Shown: positions 1-6,136 of the stretch, one piece after another
Layout of the letters: each line of letters opens with the position of its first letter
How positions within the stretch are numbered: position 1 is the stretch's first letter
NCBI GenBank assembly: GCA_030605245.1
Contig: JAUWIS010000028.1
Coordinates: 1-8,209 of the forward strand
Source of the DNA: Methanobacteriota archaeon
GTDB taxonomy: Archaea > Thermoplasmatota > JASEFT01 > JAUWIS01
Length of the DNA: 8,209 nucleotides
Direction of reading: 5' to 3'
The notes under the pieces: model-generated
Told to the model about the DNA's origin: nothing
Databases searched by the model: none
Seen by the model: only the letters and a program-made list of their open reading frames with translations
Translations under genes and position numbers: made by a program

Positions 1-2
1 TA

Positions 3-83
3 CAACCTTGTGTATTTGGTTTGGGTCTTGCTGTAAGTATGCTTGCTGTTGAATATAAATTAAGTAAAAGAAGATTGAAGTAA
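3..83 (+). pseudogene. Frame-shifted N-terminal fragment of the glycosyltransferase
   Basis: In the third + frame, bases 3-68 read QPCVFGLGLAVS...LSK, which resembles the N-terminal glycine-rich loop of MurG-like archaeal glycosyltransferases (typically P-C-G-x-G-L-G-H-A). It runs to a TAA at 81-83. The downstream frame, closed by TAA at 65-67, carries KIEVIFSTYG, exactly the segment expected next. One extra A in the AAAA run at 66-69 would join the two as LSKKKIEVIFSTYG. The loop reads G-L-G-L-A where family members usually have G-x-G-H-A, so the usual His is also missing. This may be a decaying gene or a sequencing or assembly error. The first few codons lie left of the window. Confidence 0.6.
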
Positions 84-115
84 TTTTTTCAACCTATGGT
101 TCTGCATACAATTTT

Positions 116-1129
116 GTGAAAAAAAACAATTACAATGTTTTTAATGCTCCACTCATTATGTGGGGTGAAAAAAACGGTGTAGTAGATGTGAAAAAAACAG
201 TTGGACTTATTCCTTCTTTAGGAAAAAAGATTTTTGAACATTATAAACTTGAATGTAAACGAATAAAAAATTTGAATCCAGATGTTATCCTCTCAGATTC
301 ACGCTACACACCAATTCTTGCATCATCAAAATATAAAATCCCAACTATTTATGTTGCGAACCAGATAAAATTTGTTTTCCCTGAAATATTTTTCAAAGAG
401 AAAATTGAAAATATTGCATCAAAAGCGAATTACAGGTTTCTAAAAAATGTTGATGAAATCATTGCTCCAGACCTGCCTCTGCCTTATACTGTTGCAAAGG
501 AAAACCTTGACACACCCATAGATATTCATTTTTCTGGTTTTATCATCAGAATCAGACCTGAGTCTCTCCCTTCGCAAAAAGAATTAAAGGAAAAACTTGG
601 GATAAATAATCTTCTAATATATGCATCCATAAGCGGTCCCGGGAAATCAAAGGAAAAACTGATTAACGCTCTGATAAAGGTGGCATCTGATTTAGAGGCA
701 ACAGTTGTAATTGTTAAGGGCACACCGGGTTCAGCAAATGTTAAAAAGGAGGGGAATGTCATGACAATGGACTGGGTTGAGAAAAGAGAGGAAATGCTGA
801 AAGCATCAGATATTGTAATATCAAGATGCGGTCATAATATAACATCAGAAAACATCACTTATGGAAAATCAGGTATTTATATACCGCAACCAAATCAAAC
901 TGAGCAATATGTAAATGCCAGAGGCATTCAAAGTCTGAATATTGGAAAAATAATGTGGGAGAAAAAAATGAACAAAAAAAATATTGAAACCACTATTTTA
1001 AACATTATTGATGATAAAGAAATGCAGAAAAATCTGGGAAAAATTCAGGAAGTTAGTAAAAAATATGTTGGGGAAGAATATGTTGCTGAAAGGGTTATAA
1101 AGATTGGAGAACAAAATTTAACTTATTAA
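116..1129 (+). CDS. MurG-like GT-B glycosyltransferase, N-terminus cut off by a frameshift
   Basis: Predicted glycosyltransferase of the GT28/MurG-like type (the archaeal UDP-GlcNAc-transferase-like group), a cytoplasmic or membrane-associated enzyme that moves a sugar from a nucleotide donor; the acceptor cannot be told. Counting from GTG116 (337 aa), the acceptor-side domain holds PDVILSDSR (55-63) and ANQ (81-83). The donor-binding C-terminal domain starts near the SISGPG segment (171-176) and shows SRCGHNITSE (236-245) and QTEQYVNA (261-268), matching the family pattern S-x-x-G-H-N...E and Q-x-E-Q-x-x-N-A. GTG116 is only the first usable start in this frame: homology-like sequence continues upstream in frame (KIEVIFSTYGSAYNF) to base 68, and the glycine loop is in another frame at 3-65. 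A true full-length protein would be about 360 aa. It converges on thiDN. Family assignment is firm; whether the gene is functional is open. Confidence 0.8.
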   Translation: MKKNNYNVFNAPLIMWGEKNGVVDVKKTVGLIPSLGKKIFEHYKLECKRIKNLNPDVILSDSRYTPILASSKYKIPTIYVANQIKFVFPEIFFKEKIENIASKANYRFLKNVDEIIAPDLPLPYTVAKENLDTPIDIHFSGFIIRIRPESLPSQKELKEKLGINNLLIYASISGPGKSKEKLINALIKVASDLEATVVIVKGTPGSANVKKEGNVMTMDWVEKREEMLKASDIVISRCGHNITSENITYGKSGIYIPQPNQTEQYVNARGIQSLNIGKIMWEKKMNKKNIETTILNIIDDKEMQKNLGKIQEVSKKYVGEEYVAERVIKIGEQNLTY

Positions 1130-1170
1130 CAGGGTTATAAAGATTGGAGAATAATTTTTAACTTATCAAT
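1091..1170 (+). repeat. Imperfect 40-bp tandem duplication at the 3' end of the glycosyltransferase gene
   Basis: Bases 1091-1130 and 1131-1170 are adjacent copies of one 40-bp unit. The first 20 bases are identical (AGGGTTATAAAGATTGGAGA), and the remaining 20 differ at five positions, giving 35 of 40 matches. Copy 1 encodes the last 12 residues from R326 plus the stop codon. Copy 2 lies after the stop, one base out of frame, and in its own ancestral frame would read RVIKIGE and then stop. Confidence 0.9.
1155..1159 (+). terminator. Possible T-tract terminator of the glycosyltransferase gene
   Basis: A run of five T (1155-1159) lies 26 nt after the glycosyltransferase stop, within the second copy of the tandem repeat. 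Archaeal termination commonly uses short T tracts on the non-template strand. A second run of six T follows the large hairpin at 1250-1255. Either or both could end the + strand transcript; the evidence is weak. Confidence 0.3.
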
Positions 1171-1175
1171 AACCT

Positions 1176-1205
1176 CTTACGGAATTTGCTTTGCAAATTC
1201 CTAAG
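1176..1205. repeat. Palindromic hairpin element 1
   Basis: A perfect 9-bp stem, GGAATTTGC (1181-1189) with GCAAATTCC (1193-1201), encloses a TTT loop. It is extended by CTTA (1176-1179) pairing with TAAG (1202-1205), with C1180 as a single bulge. It lies between the convergent glycosyltransferase and thiDN genes and touches the thiDN stop codon (1201-1203). Its plan matches the neighbouring element at 1205-1242 when that one is read on the other strand: TTACGGAA, variable arm, GC-NNN-GC, variable arm, TTCCTAA. It may be a REP-like or MITE-like element, or act as a bidirectional terminator. Confidence 0.8.
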
Positions 1206-2505
1206 ATGTTAGGAAAAGTGCTTTGCACTTTTCCGTAACATCTTTCGGATTTTTTCCTATTATCCTGATCATTGCCTCCTTACCAATCCCGCCTTTGTCA
1301 TAAATAATGTAAGGGACACACCCAAGTTTTTCTATGACCATTTTAGAACCCCATTCCATTGTTGAAACATTCTTCGGCTCATATTTTCTGTCAAAAAAAC
1401 CAATACTCAGTTTTTTTTGTTTTGCTTTTTTAACAATATTTTCAGAATATCTAATATTCATAGCAGATCTCATACCTGGGTCAAATTTCATTGCCGTTAA
1501 AACAATTCTTGCAACATGCTTTGATTTACCGTATTCAACATCACCGGTTCGTTTTATTGTTTTCCCAACTTTTACAATCCTTCCACCAATTCCGCAGACA
1601 TCATCAAAATTTTTTGCACCTGGTAAAGCATAGGCCATGTTTATTCCAACCTCAGGAACAAAATCTAATTTAAGATTTTTCTCGACCCAATCTGCAACAT
1701 TTTTCACCTCTTTCAAAACCCTGTATTTTTCATTCATAAATACATTCTGGTTCACAATATCCGTATTCCCAATCCTATAATCATATTCTATCATTCTGCT
1801 TATCATTTCTTTAGCAGTTCCAACAGCATTCTCAACAGAATAGTTTTTTGCAAGTAAACCTGTGATAAGCGCTGAGTATGTGCATCCTGAGCCATGTGCC
1901 TTTTTACCTATTACTTTTCTTCCCTGATATTCCCTGAATTTTTTTCCGTCATACAAAACATCAACACAGTTTTTTCTCAGATGGCCGCCTTTTATTAGAA
2001 CAAACTTACATCCCATTTTATGAATAATCTTACAGGCTTTCTTCATGTCATCAAGATTTTTTATTTTAAACCCTGTAATAAATGATGCTTCAAGAATGTT
2101 TGGCATAAAAATTTTTGCTTCCGGAATCAGATATTTTTTTAATGAATCAAGATAATCTTTCGTTATTAGTTTTTTTCCTGTTGTGGAAATCATGACAGGG
2201 TCAACAACAGAAAACAGTTTATACTTTCTAATTTTTTTTGAAACGGTTTTCACAATATCACGGTCATAGAGCATTCCTGTTTTCACAACCTTTATTTTCA
2301 AATCAGGAACAACAGCATCAATCTGAGATGCGATAATATCTAAAGGCATAGGGTAAACAGAAACAACATTTTTTGTATTCTGCGCGGTAACACAGGTAAC
2401 AACAGAACACCCATGAACCCCTAAAACAGAGAATGCTTTTATGTCTGCCTGAATGCCTGCGCCACACGAGGAATCAGAGCCTGCTATCGTTAGGACAGAA
2501 ATCAT
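1201..2505 (-). CDS. thiDN: Fused HMP/HMP-phosphate kinase (ThiD) and thiamine-phosphate synthase (ThiN)
   Basis: Bifunctional cytosolic enzyme of thiamine biosynthesis. ThiD phosphorylates hydroxymethylpyrimidine and its monophosphate, and the archaeal ThiN domain joins HMP-PP to thiazole phosphate to give thiamine phosphate. From ATG2505 the protein has 434 aa. The ThiD part (1 to about 250) shows AGSDSSCGAGIQAD (8-21), KTGM (75-78), DPVM (102-105), KGGH (172-175) and the catalytic-loop motif GSGCT (205-209). The ThiN part (about 262-425) shows PEVGINMAYALPGA (284-297), DVCGIGGRIVKVG (302-314), YGKSKHVARIVLTAM (325-339) and FDPGMRSAMNIRY (341-353). A TTG at 2514 would add three residues but lies upstream of the transcript start predicted from the TATA box at 2531-2538, so ATG2505 is preferred, giving a leaderless mRNA. 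The usual second Gly of the ThiD GSDSSGG motif is Cys here. The last 13 residues are encoded by a palindromic element and are probably not ancestral. Confidence 0.95.
   Translation of the reverse strand: MISVLTIAGSDSSCGAGIQADIKAFSVLGVHGCSVVTCVTAQNTKNVVSVYPMPLDIIASQIDAVVPDLKIKVVKTGMLYDRDIVKTVSKKIRKYKLFSVVDPVMISTTGKKLITKDYLDSLKKYLIPEAKIFMPNILEASFITGFKIKNLDDMKKACKIIHKMGCKFVLIKGGHLRKNCVDVLYDGKKFREYQGRKVIGKKAHGSGCTYSALITGLLAKNYSVENAVGTAKEMISRMIEYDYRIGNTDIVNQNVFMNEKYRVLKEVKNVADWVEKNLKLDFVPEVGINMAYALPGAKNFDDVCGIGGRIVKVGKTIKRTGDVEYGKSKHVARIVLTAMKFDPGMRSAMNIRYSENIVKKAKQKKLSIGFFDRKYEPKNVSTMEWGSKMVIEKLGCVPYIIYDKGGIGKEAMIRIIGKNPKDVTEKCKALFLTS
1205..1242. repeat. Palindromic hairpin element 2, forming the 3' coding tail of thiDN
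   Basis: A perfect 10-bp stem, GGAAAAGTGC (1212-1221) with GCACTTTTCC (1225-1234), encloses a TTT loop. It is extended by GATGTTA (1205-1211) pairing with TAACATC (1236-1242), with G1235 as a single bulge, for 17 bp in all. It has the same plan as the element at 1176-1205 but in the opposite orientation. It lies inside the thiDN reading frame and encodes residues 422-434 (DVTEKCKALFLTS). On the + strand it is followed by six T (1250-1255). Confidence 0.85.
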
Positions 2506-2530
2506 GATAAACAATAATGGTTTTAGAAGG

Positions 2531-2538
2531 ATTTATAA
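2531..2538 (-). promoter_or_regulatory. TATA box of thiDN
   Basis: TTATAAAT on the - strand, centred about 29 nt before ATG2505, in the 43-nt gap after the DUF4139-like gene. At archaeal TATA-to-start spacing (about 25-26 nt), transcription would begin near 2508-2510, so the mRNA would be leaderless or nearly so. This leaves no room for a TPP riboswitch. Confidence 0.65.
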
Positions 2539-2548
2539 CCTGCGTTTT

Positions 2549-3907
2549 TTAATGCCAAACAACCTCATAACCATAAGTTATTATAGAATCTTCATTTGCA
2601 CCCACATCAACTTTCCATGATAGGATTCTTCCTTCAAGGTTTGCTGTTGGCGTTGATGACAATAGGTTTGCTTTGTAAGGTAAGGGCTGCTCTATCTTTA
2701 TTATTATAGAAACATTTTTGAAGTTTTCTATTGTTATCTGTTTTGTGTAAGTATCCTTGCTATATGTATGCTCCTCTGAGATTGTTTTGGATTCTACTTT
2801 GATATCATAAGCATAGGAGACTATTATGCTTGATTCATCCCCTTTAGGTGTATATTTTAGATTATCCTCCCCAACCCATTTATTACCCCTATAGCACTCA
2901 ACAATACCATTAGGCAACGGCTCAGGCATAGTGTTATTAAGATAGTATCTATTTTCTACTTTTCCACCTGACCAGAAATATTCCTGATAAATAGGGATAA
3001 CACCTGAAAACAGAGGTATTCTTACTGTTTCGCCTTTGTTAAAAGATATTTTTTCACTTAGAGTATACTCATGGTATTCTTCTACTTCTGATGGAGTCCA
3101 GGTTATCCCAGAAGTCATGCCTCCAGCATATAATATATTCTCTTGATCATATGAGTATGATGTAAATCCTCCCCTGTAAACCACATGTGGACCTCCAACA
3201 ACAGTGGTAAGTGTAACATTCTGCCAGGCCTGAGGATTTTCAACCTGAGCCCAGCATTCCAAATTGCCAGTATCTAAATCAAGGAAGTGTGTAGCCCTCC
3301 ATGATGGCCCTTTCATTAAATATGAGATAGTTACATTTTTTTCGCCATAGGTAGAGATTATATTTATTGTAACAAGAAGTTCACCGGGTTTTTGCTGAGG
3401 GACAGGCTTTACAAGCTCTATAGTTTTTATTTCATCAGTATTTATAATCAATGTTTTGTTATCATAGTAAATTGCAAGACCATGATATGTCCATTCTATA
3501 AACGTTCCTGCATAGGTTTCATCCTTGGTGTGAATAATAATGGAATCACCTTCCTCGAACAAATGCTCCTCAGGTGTAGAACTGCATCTTATGTCAACAA
3601 CATCCAAACCATTTATCCTTAATGTTTCAAAGAGTAGTCCTGAAGGTAGATATAAAAGTATGGTGTTTTCTCCTTCTTCTGTCGTTATTGTTTCTGTAAA
3701 TGTAACAAAAGTAAACCCATTCTGATAAATAGTTACAGTATCCGCCCTCATAGGTTCTCCAAGCACTATTGCTTTTTGTGTAGGTGTTTTAATAACAAAC
3801 GCAGATACGAGTGTAAGCATTACCGCAAAAACTAATGTACATATAATCATAATTTTGACTTTCTTAGAAATAGTTTTTTTCTTTTTAAAAATTTCAAGTG
3901 TTTTCAT
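2549..3907 (-). CDS. Membrane-anchored or secreted DUF4139-like protein
   Basis: A 452-aa protein with a basic N-terminus (KKKKTISKKVK, 8-18) and one hydrophobic segment (about 19-38), then a long hydrophilic domain with several N-x-S/T sites. This fits an N-terminal signal anchor or signal peptide with an extracytoplasmic body. The body resembles the DUF4139 family: an early VTIYQNGFTFVTFTETI strand pair (58-74), SYLMKGPSWRATHFLDL (195-211), WAQVENPQAWQNVTLTTVVGG (219-239), YTLSEKISFNKGETVRIPLF (281-300) and LPNGIVECYRGNKWVGED (331-348), ending in a beta-rich region with EQPLP (406-410). DUF4139 proteins have no settled biochemical role, so no function is proposed. The ATG at 3907 fits a TATA box at 3932-3939. 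It lies 34 nt after S10, but its own promoter suggests it is not simply a member of the translation operon. Confidence 0.75.
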   Translation of the reverse strand: MKTLEIFKKKKTISKKVKIMIICTLVFAVMLTLVSAFVIKTPTQKAIVLGEPMRADTVTIYQNGFTFVTFTETITTEEGENTILLYLPSGLLFETLRINGLDVVDIRCSSTPEEHLFEEGDSIIIHTKDETYAGTFIEWTYHGLAIYYDNKTLIINTDEIKTIELVKPVPQQKPGELLVTINIISTYGEKNVTISYLMKGPSWRATHFLDLDTGNLECWAQVENPQAWQNVTLTTVVGGPHVVYRGGFTSYSYDQENILYAGGMTSGITWTPSEVEEYHEYTLSEKISFNKGETVRIPLFSGVIPIYQEYFWSGGKVENRYYLNNTMPEPLPNGIVECYRGNKWVGEDNLKYTPKGDESSIIVSYAYDIKVESKTISEEHTYSKDTYTKQITIENFKNVSIIIKIEQPLPYKANLLSSTPTANLEGRILSWKVDVGANEDSIITYGYEVVWH

Positions 3908-3931
3908 TATATTATTCTATGGTTACCTTTG

Positions 3932-3939
3932 TATATAAA
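3932..3939 (-). promoter_or_regulatory. TATA box of the DUF4139-like gene
   Basis: TTTATATA on the - strand, centred 28 nt before ATG3907 and immediately after the S10 stop codon (3944-3942). The spacing predicts transcription starting 2-3 nt before the ATG, a leaderless mRNA; no Shine-Dalgarno sequence is visible ahead of this ATG, which agrees. Confidence 0.65.
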
Positions 3940-3941
3940 AC

Positions 3942-4253
3942 TTACGATTTTAATATAATCTCAATATTAACCCCATCTGGGATCTGTATTCTCATAAGCT
4001 GGTGCAATGCTCTCTCGTTCGCATCAATATCTATAAGGCGCTTATGAATTCTCATCTCCCATCTGTCCCATGTTTCAGAGCCCTCACCATCCGGGCTTTT
4101 CCTAACAGGAACCTTCAGTTTTTTTGTTGGCAGAGGCACAGGACCTTTTATAGCTACACCTGTTTTTTCCGAGATTGTCCTAATCTGCTGACATACAGAT
4201 TCAAGTTTTTTTGGATCTGTACCTGCCAATGAAATCCTTGCTTTTTGCGCCAT
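3942..4253 (-). CDS. rps10: Small-subunit ribosomal protein S10 (uS10)
   Basis: Ribosomal protein uS10 of the archaeal/eukaryotic type, a structural component of the head of the 30S subunit. The 103-aa length is normal for archaea. Hallmarks are ARISLAGTDPKKLESVCQQI (5-24), GPVPLPTKKLKVPVRKSPDG (37-56), the conserved TWDRWEMRIHKRLIDI (61-76) and the C-terminal IPDGVNIEIIL (91-101). ATG4253 is preceded by an AAGGA Shine-Dalgarno site (4259-4263). The gene follows EF-1alpha after 26 nt, the usual euryarchaeal order, and is almost certainly co-transcribed with it. Confidence 0.97.
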   Translation of the reverse strand: MAQKARISLAGTDPKKLESVCQQIRTISEKTGVAIKGPVPLPTKKLKVPVRKSPDGEGSETWDRWEMRIHKRLIDIDANERALHQLMRIQIPDGVNIEIILKS

Positions 4254-4258
4254 ATTTA

Positions 4259-4263
4259 TCCTT
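4259..4263 (-). promoter_or_regulatory. Shine-Dalgarno site of rps10
   Basis: AAGGA on the - strand, 5 nt before ATG4253, in the 26-nt gap after EF-1alpha. It supports internal ribosome entry on a tuf-rps10 transcript and fixes the start of S10. Confidence 0.55.
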
Positions 4264-4279
4264 AGTAAATTTATGGAAT

Positions 4280-5557
4280 TTATTTCTTTTCAATATCTAT
4301 ACATAGTCCTGCGGCAACTGTCTGACCCATGTCCCTGACAGCAAATCTTCCAAGTGGTGGTATCTCTTTTGCTTTTTCAATAACCATGGGCTTCGTTGGT
4401 CTTATTTTAACAATAGCTATATCACCTGCTTTCAGAAATGATGGTTTTTCCTCTTTCACCGCTCCTGTTTTAGGGTCCATTTTTTTCTGCAACTCCTCAA
4501 ATGTGCATGCAACCTGTGCGGTATGACAGTGGAACACAGGTGTATAGCCAACAGCAATTGCAGATGGATGCTGCAGAATCGCAACCTGGGCTGTGAATGT
4601 TTTAGGAACAGTTGGTGGATTATCAGAATGCCCTACAACATCCCCTCGTTTCACATCCTTCTTGGATATTCCTCGCACATTAAAACCAACATTGTCACCA
4701 GGTACAGCCTGAGGCAGATGCTCATGATGCATCTCAATTGTTTTCACCTCACCTATGACATCCGCGGGCTGGAACGTAATTTTGTCACCAGGTTTCATAA
4801 CACCGCATTCAACTCGCCCAACAGGAACAGTACCTACACCGGTGATGGTGTAAACATCCTGGACAGGTAATCTTAACGGTAACCCGGTTGGTTTCTCAGG
4901 AACCTTCAGGTTATCAAGTGTTTTCAGAAGCGTCGGACCTTTGAACCATTTCAGATTCTCAGAGGATTTTGTTATGTTGTCATTTTTTAATGAACTGATT
5001 GGGATGAATTGTACCTGCTCCTCTTTGTAACCGACCATTTTTAATAGTTTTGTTACCTGTTCCTTCACATCATTGTACCTTTTTTCATTGTACTCAGGTT
5101 TTGCTGCATCCATTTTGTTTATTGCGATGATTGCCTGCTTAACACCGAGCGTCCTGGAAAGGAACACATGCTCCTTTGTCTGCGCCTGAACACCATCCCC
5201 CTCTGCTGCTGAAACAACAAGAACTGCCGCATCAGCCTGGGATGTACCTGTTATCATGTTTTTCACAAAATCCCTGTGTCCTGGTGCATCTATTATTGTA
5301 AAATAATACTTGCTTGTATCAAATCTTTTGTGTGCAACATCAATGGTTAATCCTCTTTCCCTTTCTTCTTTTAATCCATCCATCACCCATGCGAACTCAA
5401 ATGTTGCCTTGCCTTTCTCCGCTGCTTTTTTCTTGTATTCCTCTATAACATGTGCTGGAACAACACCTGTCTCAAGTAACAGTCTTCCCACTGTTGTGGA
5501 TTTCCCATGGTCTACATGCCCTATGAACACCAAATTCATATGTGGTTTCTCAGCCAT
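4280..5557 (-). CDS. tuf: Translation elongation factor EF-1alpha (aEF1A)
   Basis: GTPase that brings aminoacyl-tRNA to the ribosomal A site. From ATG5557 it has 425 aa, the usual archaeal length. The G domain shows GHVDHGKST (P-loop, 13-21), the switch I region RERGLTID (66-73), DAPGH (90-94) and NKMD (147-150). Domain 2 (about 220-310) includes GVGTVPVGRVE and domain 3 runs to the end with GYTPVFHCHTAQVAC and GRFAVRDMGQTVAAG. A GTG at 5566 would add MIK, but AGGTGAT (5562-5568), a strong match to the archaeal anti-Shine-Dalgarno sequence, overlaps that codon and sits correctly for ATG5557. The promoter lies at 5593-5601, overlapping the end of the methyltransferase gene. S10 follows in the same operon. 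Confidence 0.97.
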   Translation of the reverse strand: MAEKPHMNLVFIGHVDHGKSTTVGRLLLETGVVPAHVIEEYKKKAAEKGKATFEFAWVMDGLKEERERGLTIDVAHKRFDTSKYYFTIIDAPGHRDFVKNMITGTSQADAAVLVVSAAEGDGVQAQTKEHVFLSRTLGVKQAIIAINKMDAAKPEYNEKRYNDVKEQVTKLLKMVGYKEEQVQFIPISSLKNDNITKSSENLKWFKGPTLLKTLDNLKVPEKPTGLPLRLPVQDVYTITGVGTVPVGRVECGVMKPGDKITFQPADVIGEVKTIEMHHEHLPQAVPGDNVGFNVRGISKKDVKRGDVVGHSDNPPTVPKTFTAQVAILQHPSAIAVGYTPVFHCHTAQVACTFEELQKKMDPKTGAVKEEKPSFLKAGDIAIVKIRPTKPMVIEKAKEIPPLGRFAVRDMGQTVAAGLCIDIEKK

Positions 5558-5561
5558 TTTA

Positions 5562-5568
5562 ATCACCT
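5562..5568 (-). promoter_or_regulatory. Shine-Dalgarno site of EF-1alpha
   Basis: AGGTGAT on the - strand ends 4 nt before ATG5557. It matches seven bases complementary to the usual archaeal 16S rRNA 3' end and decides between the ATG and the upstream in-frame GTG5566. Confidence 0.75.
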
Positions 5569-5591
5569 AACATACCAGTATACACTTTTCC

Positions 5592-6128
5592 CTATTTATA
5601 TGTTTTTCTACAGATGAATCCTATGTCTTCATCACAGTCAACTTTCTTCAAGATTAAGAAATGTTTTCCTAATTCCTTATCTACCGTAGGGGTATATTTT
5701 TTTCTTAGGATTGTTAAAACAAAAAATGAGTCGGGTTTAAGTATTCTTTTCACCTCATCAAATAATTTAAAACCTAAAAGATTTTGCAGAAGTGTGAATG
5801 ATAAAACAAAATCAAATACATTGTTTTTAAACGGCAGATTCTCTGCATCCCCAAGAATCCTGTTTTTATTTTTTGACTTCCTCAGCATGTTAATAGAGAT
5901 ATCCACATCTATTATCTTCTTGTTCAAAAAATCTGACAGGAGACCTGTTCCAGAGCCAAGGTCAAGAATCCTTCCTTTTAATTTTACATCGTTTAACATT
6001 CGCGCATATTTTTCATACTGGATGTTCCTGTACCTGTTATTGTAAAAATCTGCGGTTGCGTTATATTTGTTTCTGATGTTATTCTTCTTTCTATCAGAAC
6101 TCGGCTTTGAAACTTTGATATTGCCCAT
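5592..6128 (-). CDS. Class I SAM-dependent methyltransferase (Methyltransf_11-like)
   Basis: Small cytosolic Rossmann-fold methyltransferase, 178 aa from ATG6128; the substrate cannot be told. The SAM-binding motif I is ILDLGSGTG (54-62), followed by IIDVDIS (72-78, the acidic end of beta 2), GDAENLPF (93-100, which typically contacts the adenine) and FDFVLSFTLLQN (105-116, motif for beta 4). EVKRILKPDSFFVLTIL (125-141) is the usual strand-turn near beta 5. The N-terminal NKYNATADFYNNRYRNIQYEKY (20-41) is the lid-helix region common in UbiE-like enzymes. An in-frame TTG at 6173 would add 15 residues but overlaps the upstream gene by 37 nt; ATG6128 lies 8 nt after that gene's stop, with a weak GGAAG before it. 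This spacing suggests co-transcription and translational coupling with the surface-protein gene. Confidence 0.85.
   Translation of the reverse strand: MGNIKVSKPSSDRKKNNIRNKYNATADFYNNRYRNIQYEKYARMLNDVKLKGRILDLGSGTGLLSDFLNKKIIDVDISINMLRKSKNKNRILGDAENLPFKNNVFDFVLSFTLLQNLLGFKLFDEVKRILKPDSFFVLTILRKKYTPTVDKELGKHFLILKKVDCDEDIGFICRKTYK
5593..5601 (-). promoter_or_regulatory. TATA box of the tuf-rps10 operon, overlapping the methyltransferase stop
   Basis: ATATAAATA on the - strand, centred 40 nt before ATG5557. It lies within the last codons of the methyltransferase gene (ACA TAT AAA TAG), so the same bases encode its C-terminus and stop. Predicted start of transcription near 5571, giving a short leader (about 14 nt) that holds the Shine-Dalgarno site. 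Confidence 0.6.
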
Positions 6129-6136
6129 GTACTTCC

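Noticed and set aside
60..85. Programmed -1 frameshifting in the glycosyltransferase gene
   Set aside because: No X-XXY-YYZ slippery heptamer is present in the right frame in the 68-83 overlap, and a -1 slip at the AAA codon (66-68) lands on TAA. A lost base in the A-run is simpler.
1091..1242. CRISPR-like repeats
   Set aside because: The tandem copies have no spacers and the two hairpins differ in their arms; no cas gene is present.
2503..2514. TTG2514 as start of thiDN
   Set aside because: It lies only about 20 nt from the TATA centre, upstream of the predicted transcript start, and MISVLTIAGSDS from ATG2505 matches the usual ThiD N-terminus.
2506..2548. TPP riboswitch before thiDN
   Set aside because: The gap is 43 nt and the predicted mRNA is leaderless, which leaves no room for the aptamer.
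5557..5566. GTG5566 as start of EF-1alpha
   Set aside because: The GTG lies inside the Shine-Dalgarno match AGGTGAT that serves ATG5557, and MAEKPHMNLV is the normal archaeal N-terminus.
4329..5570. Several open frames on the + strand opposite EF-1alpha and other genes
   Set aside because: They lie wholly antisense to strongly conserved genes, have no family resemblance or ribosome binding sites, and are expected by-products of the coding strand.
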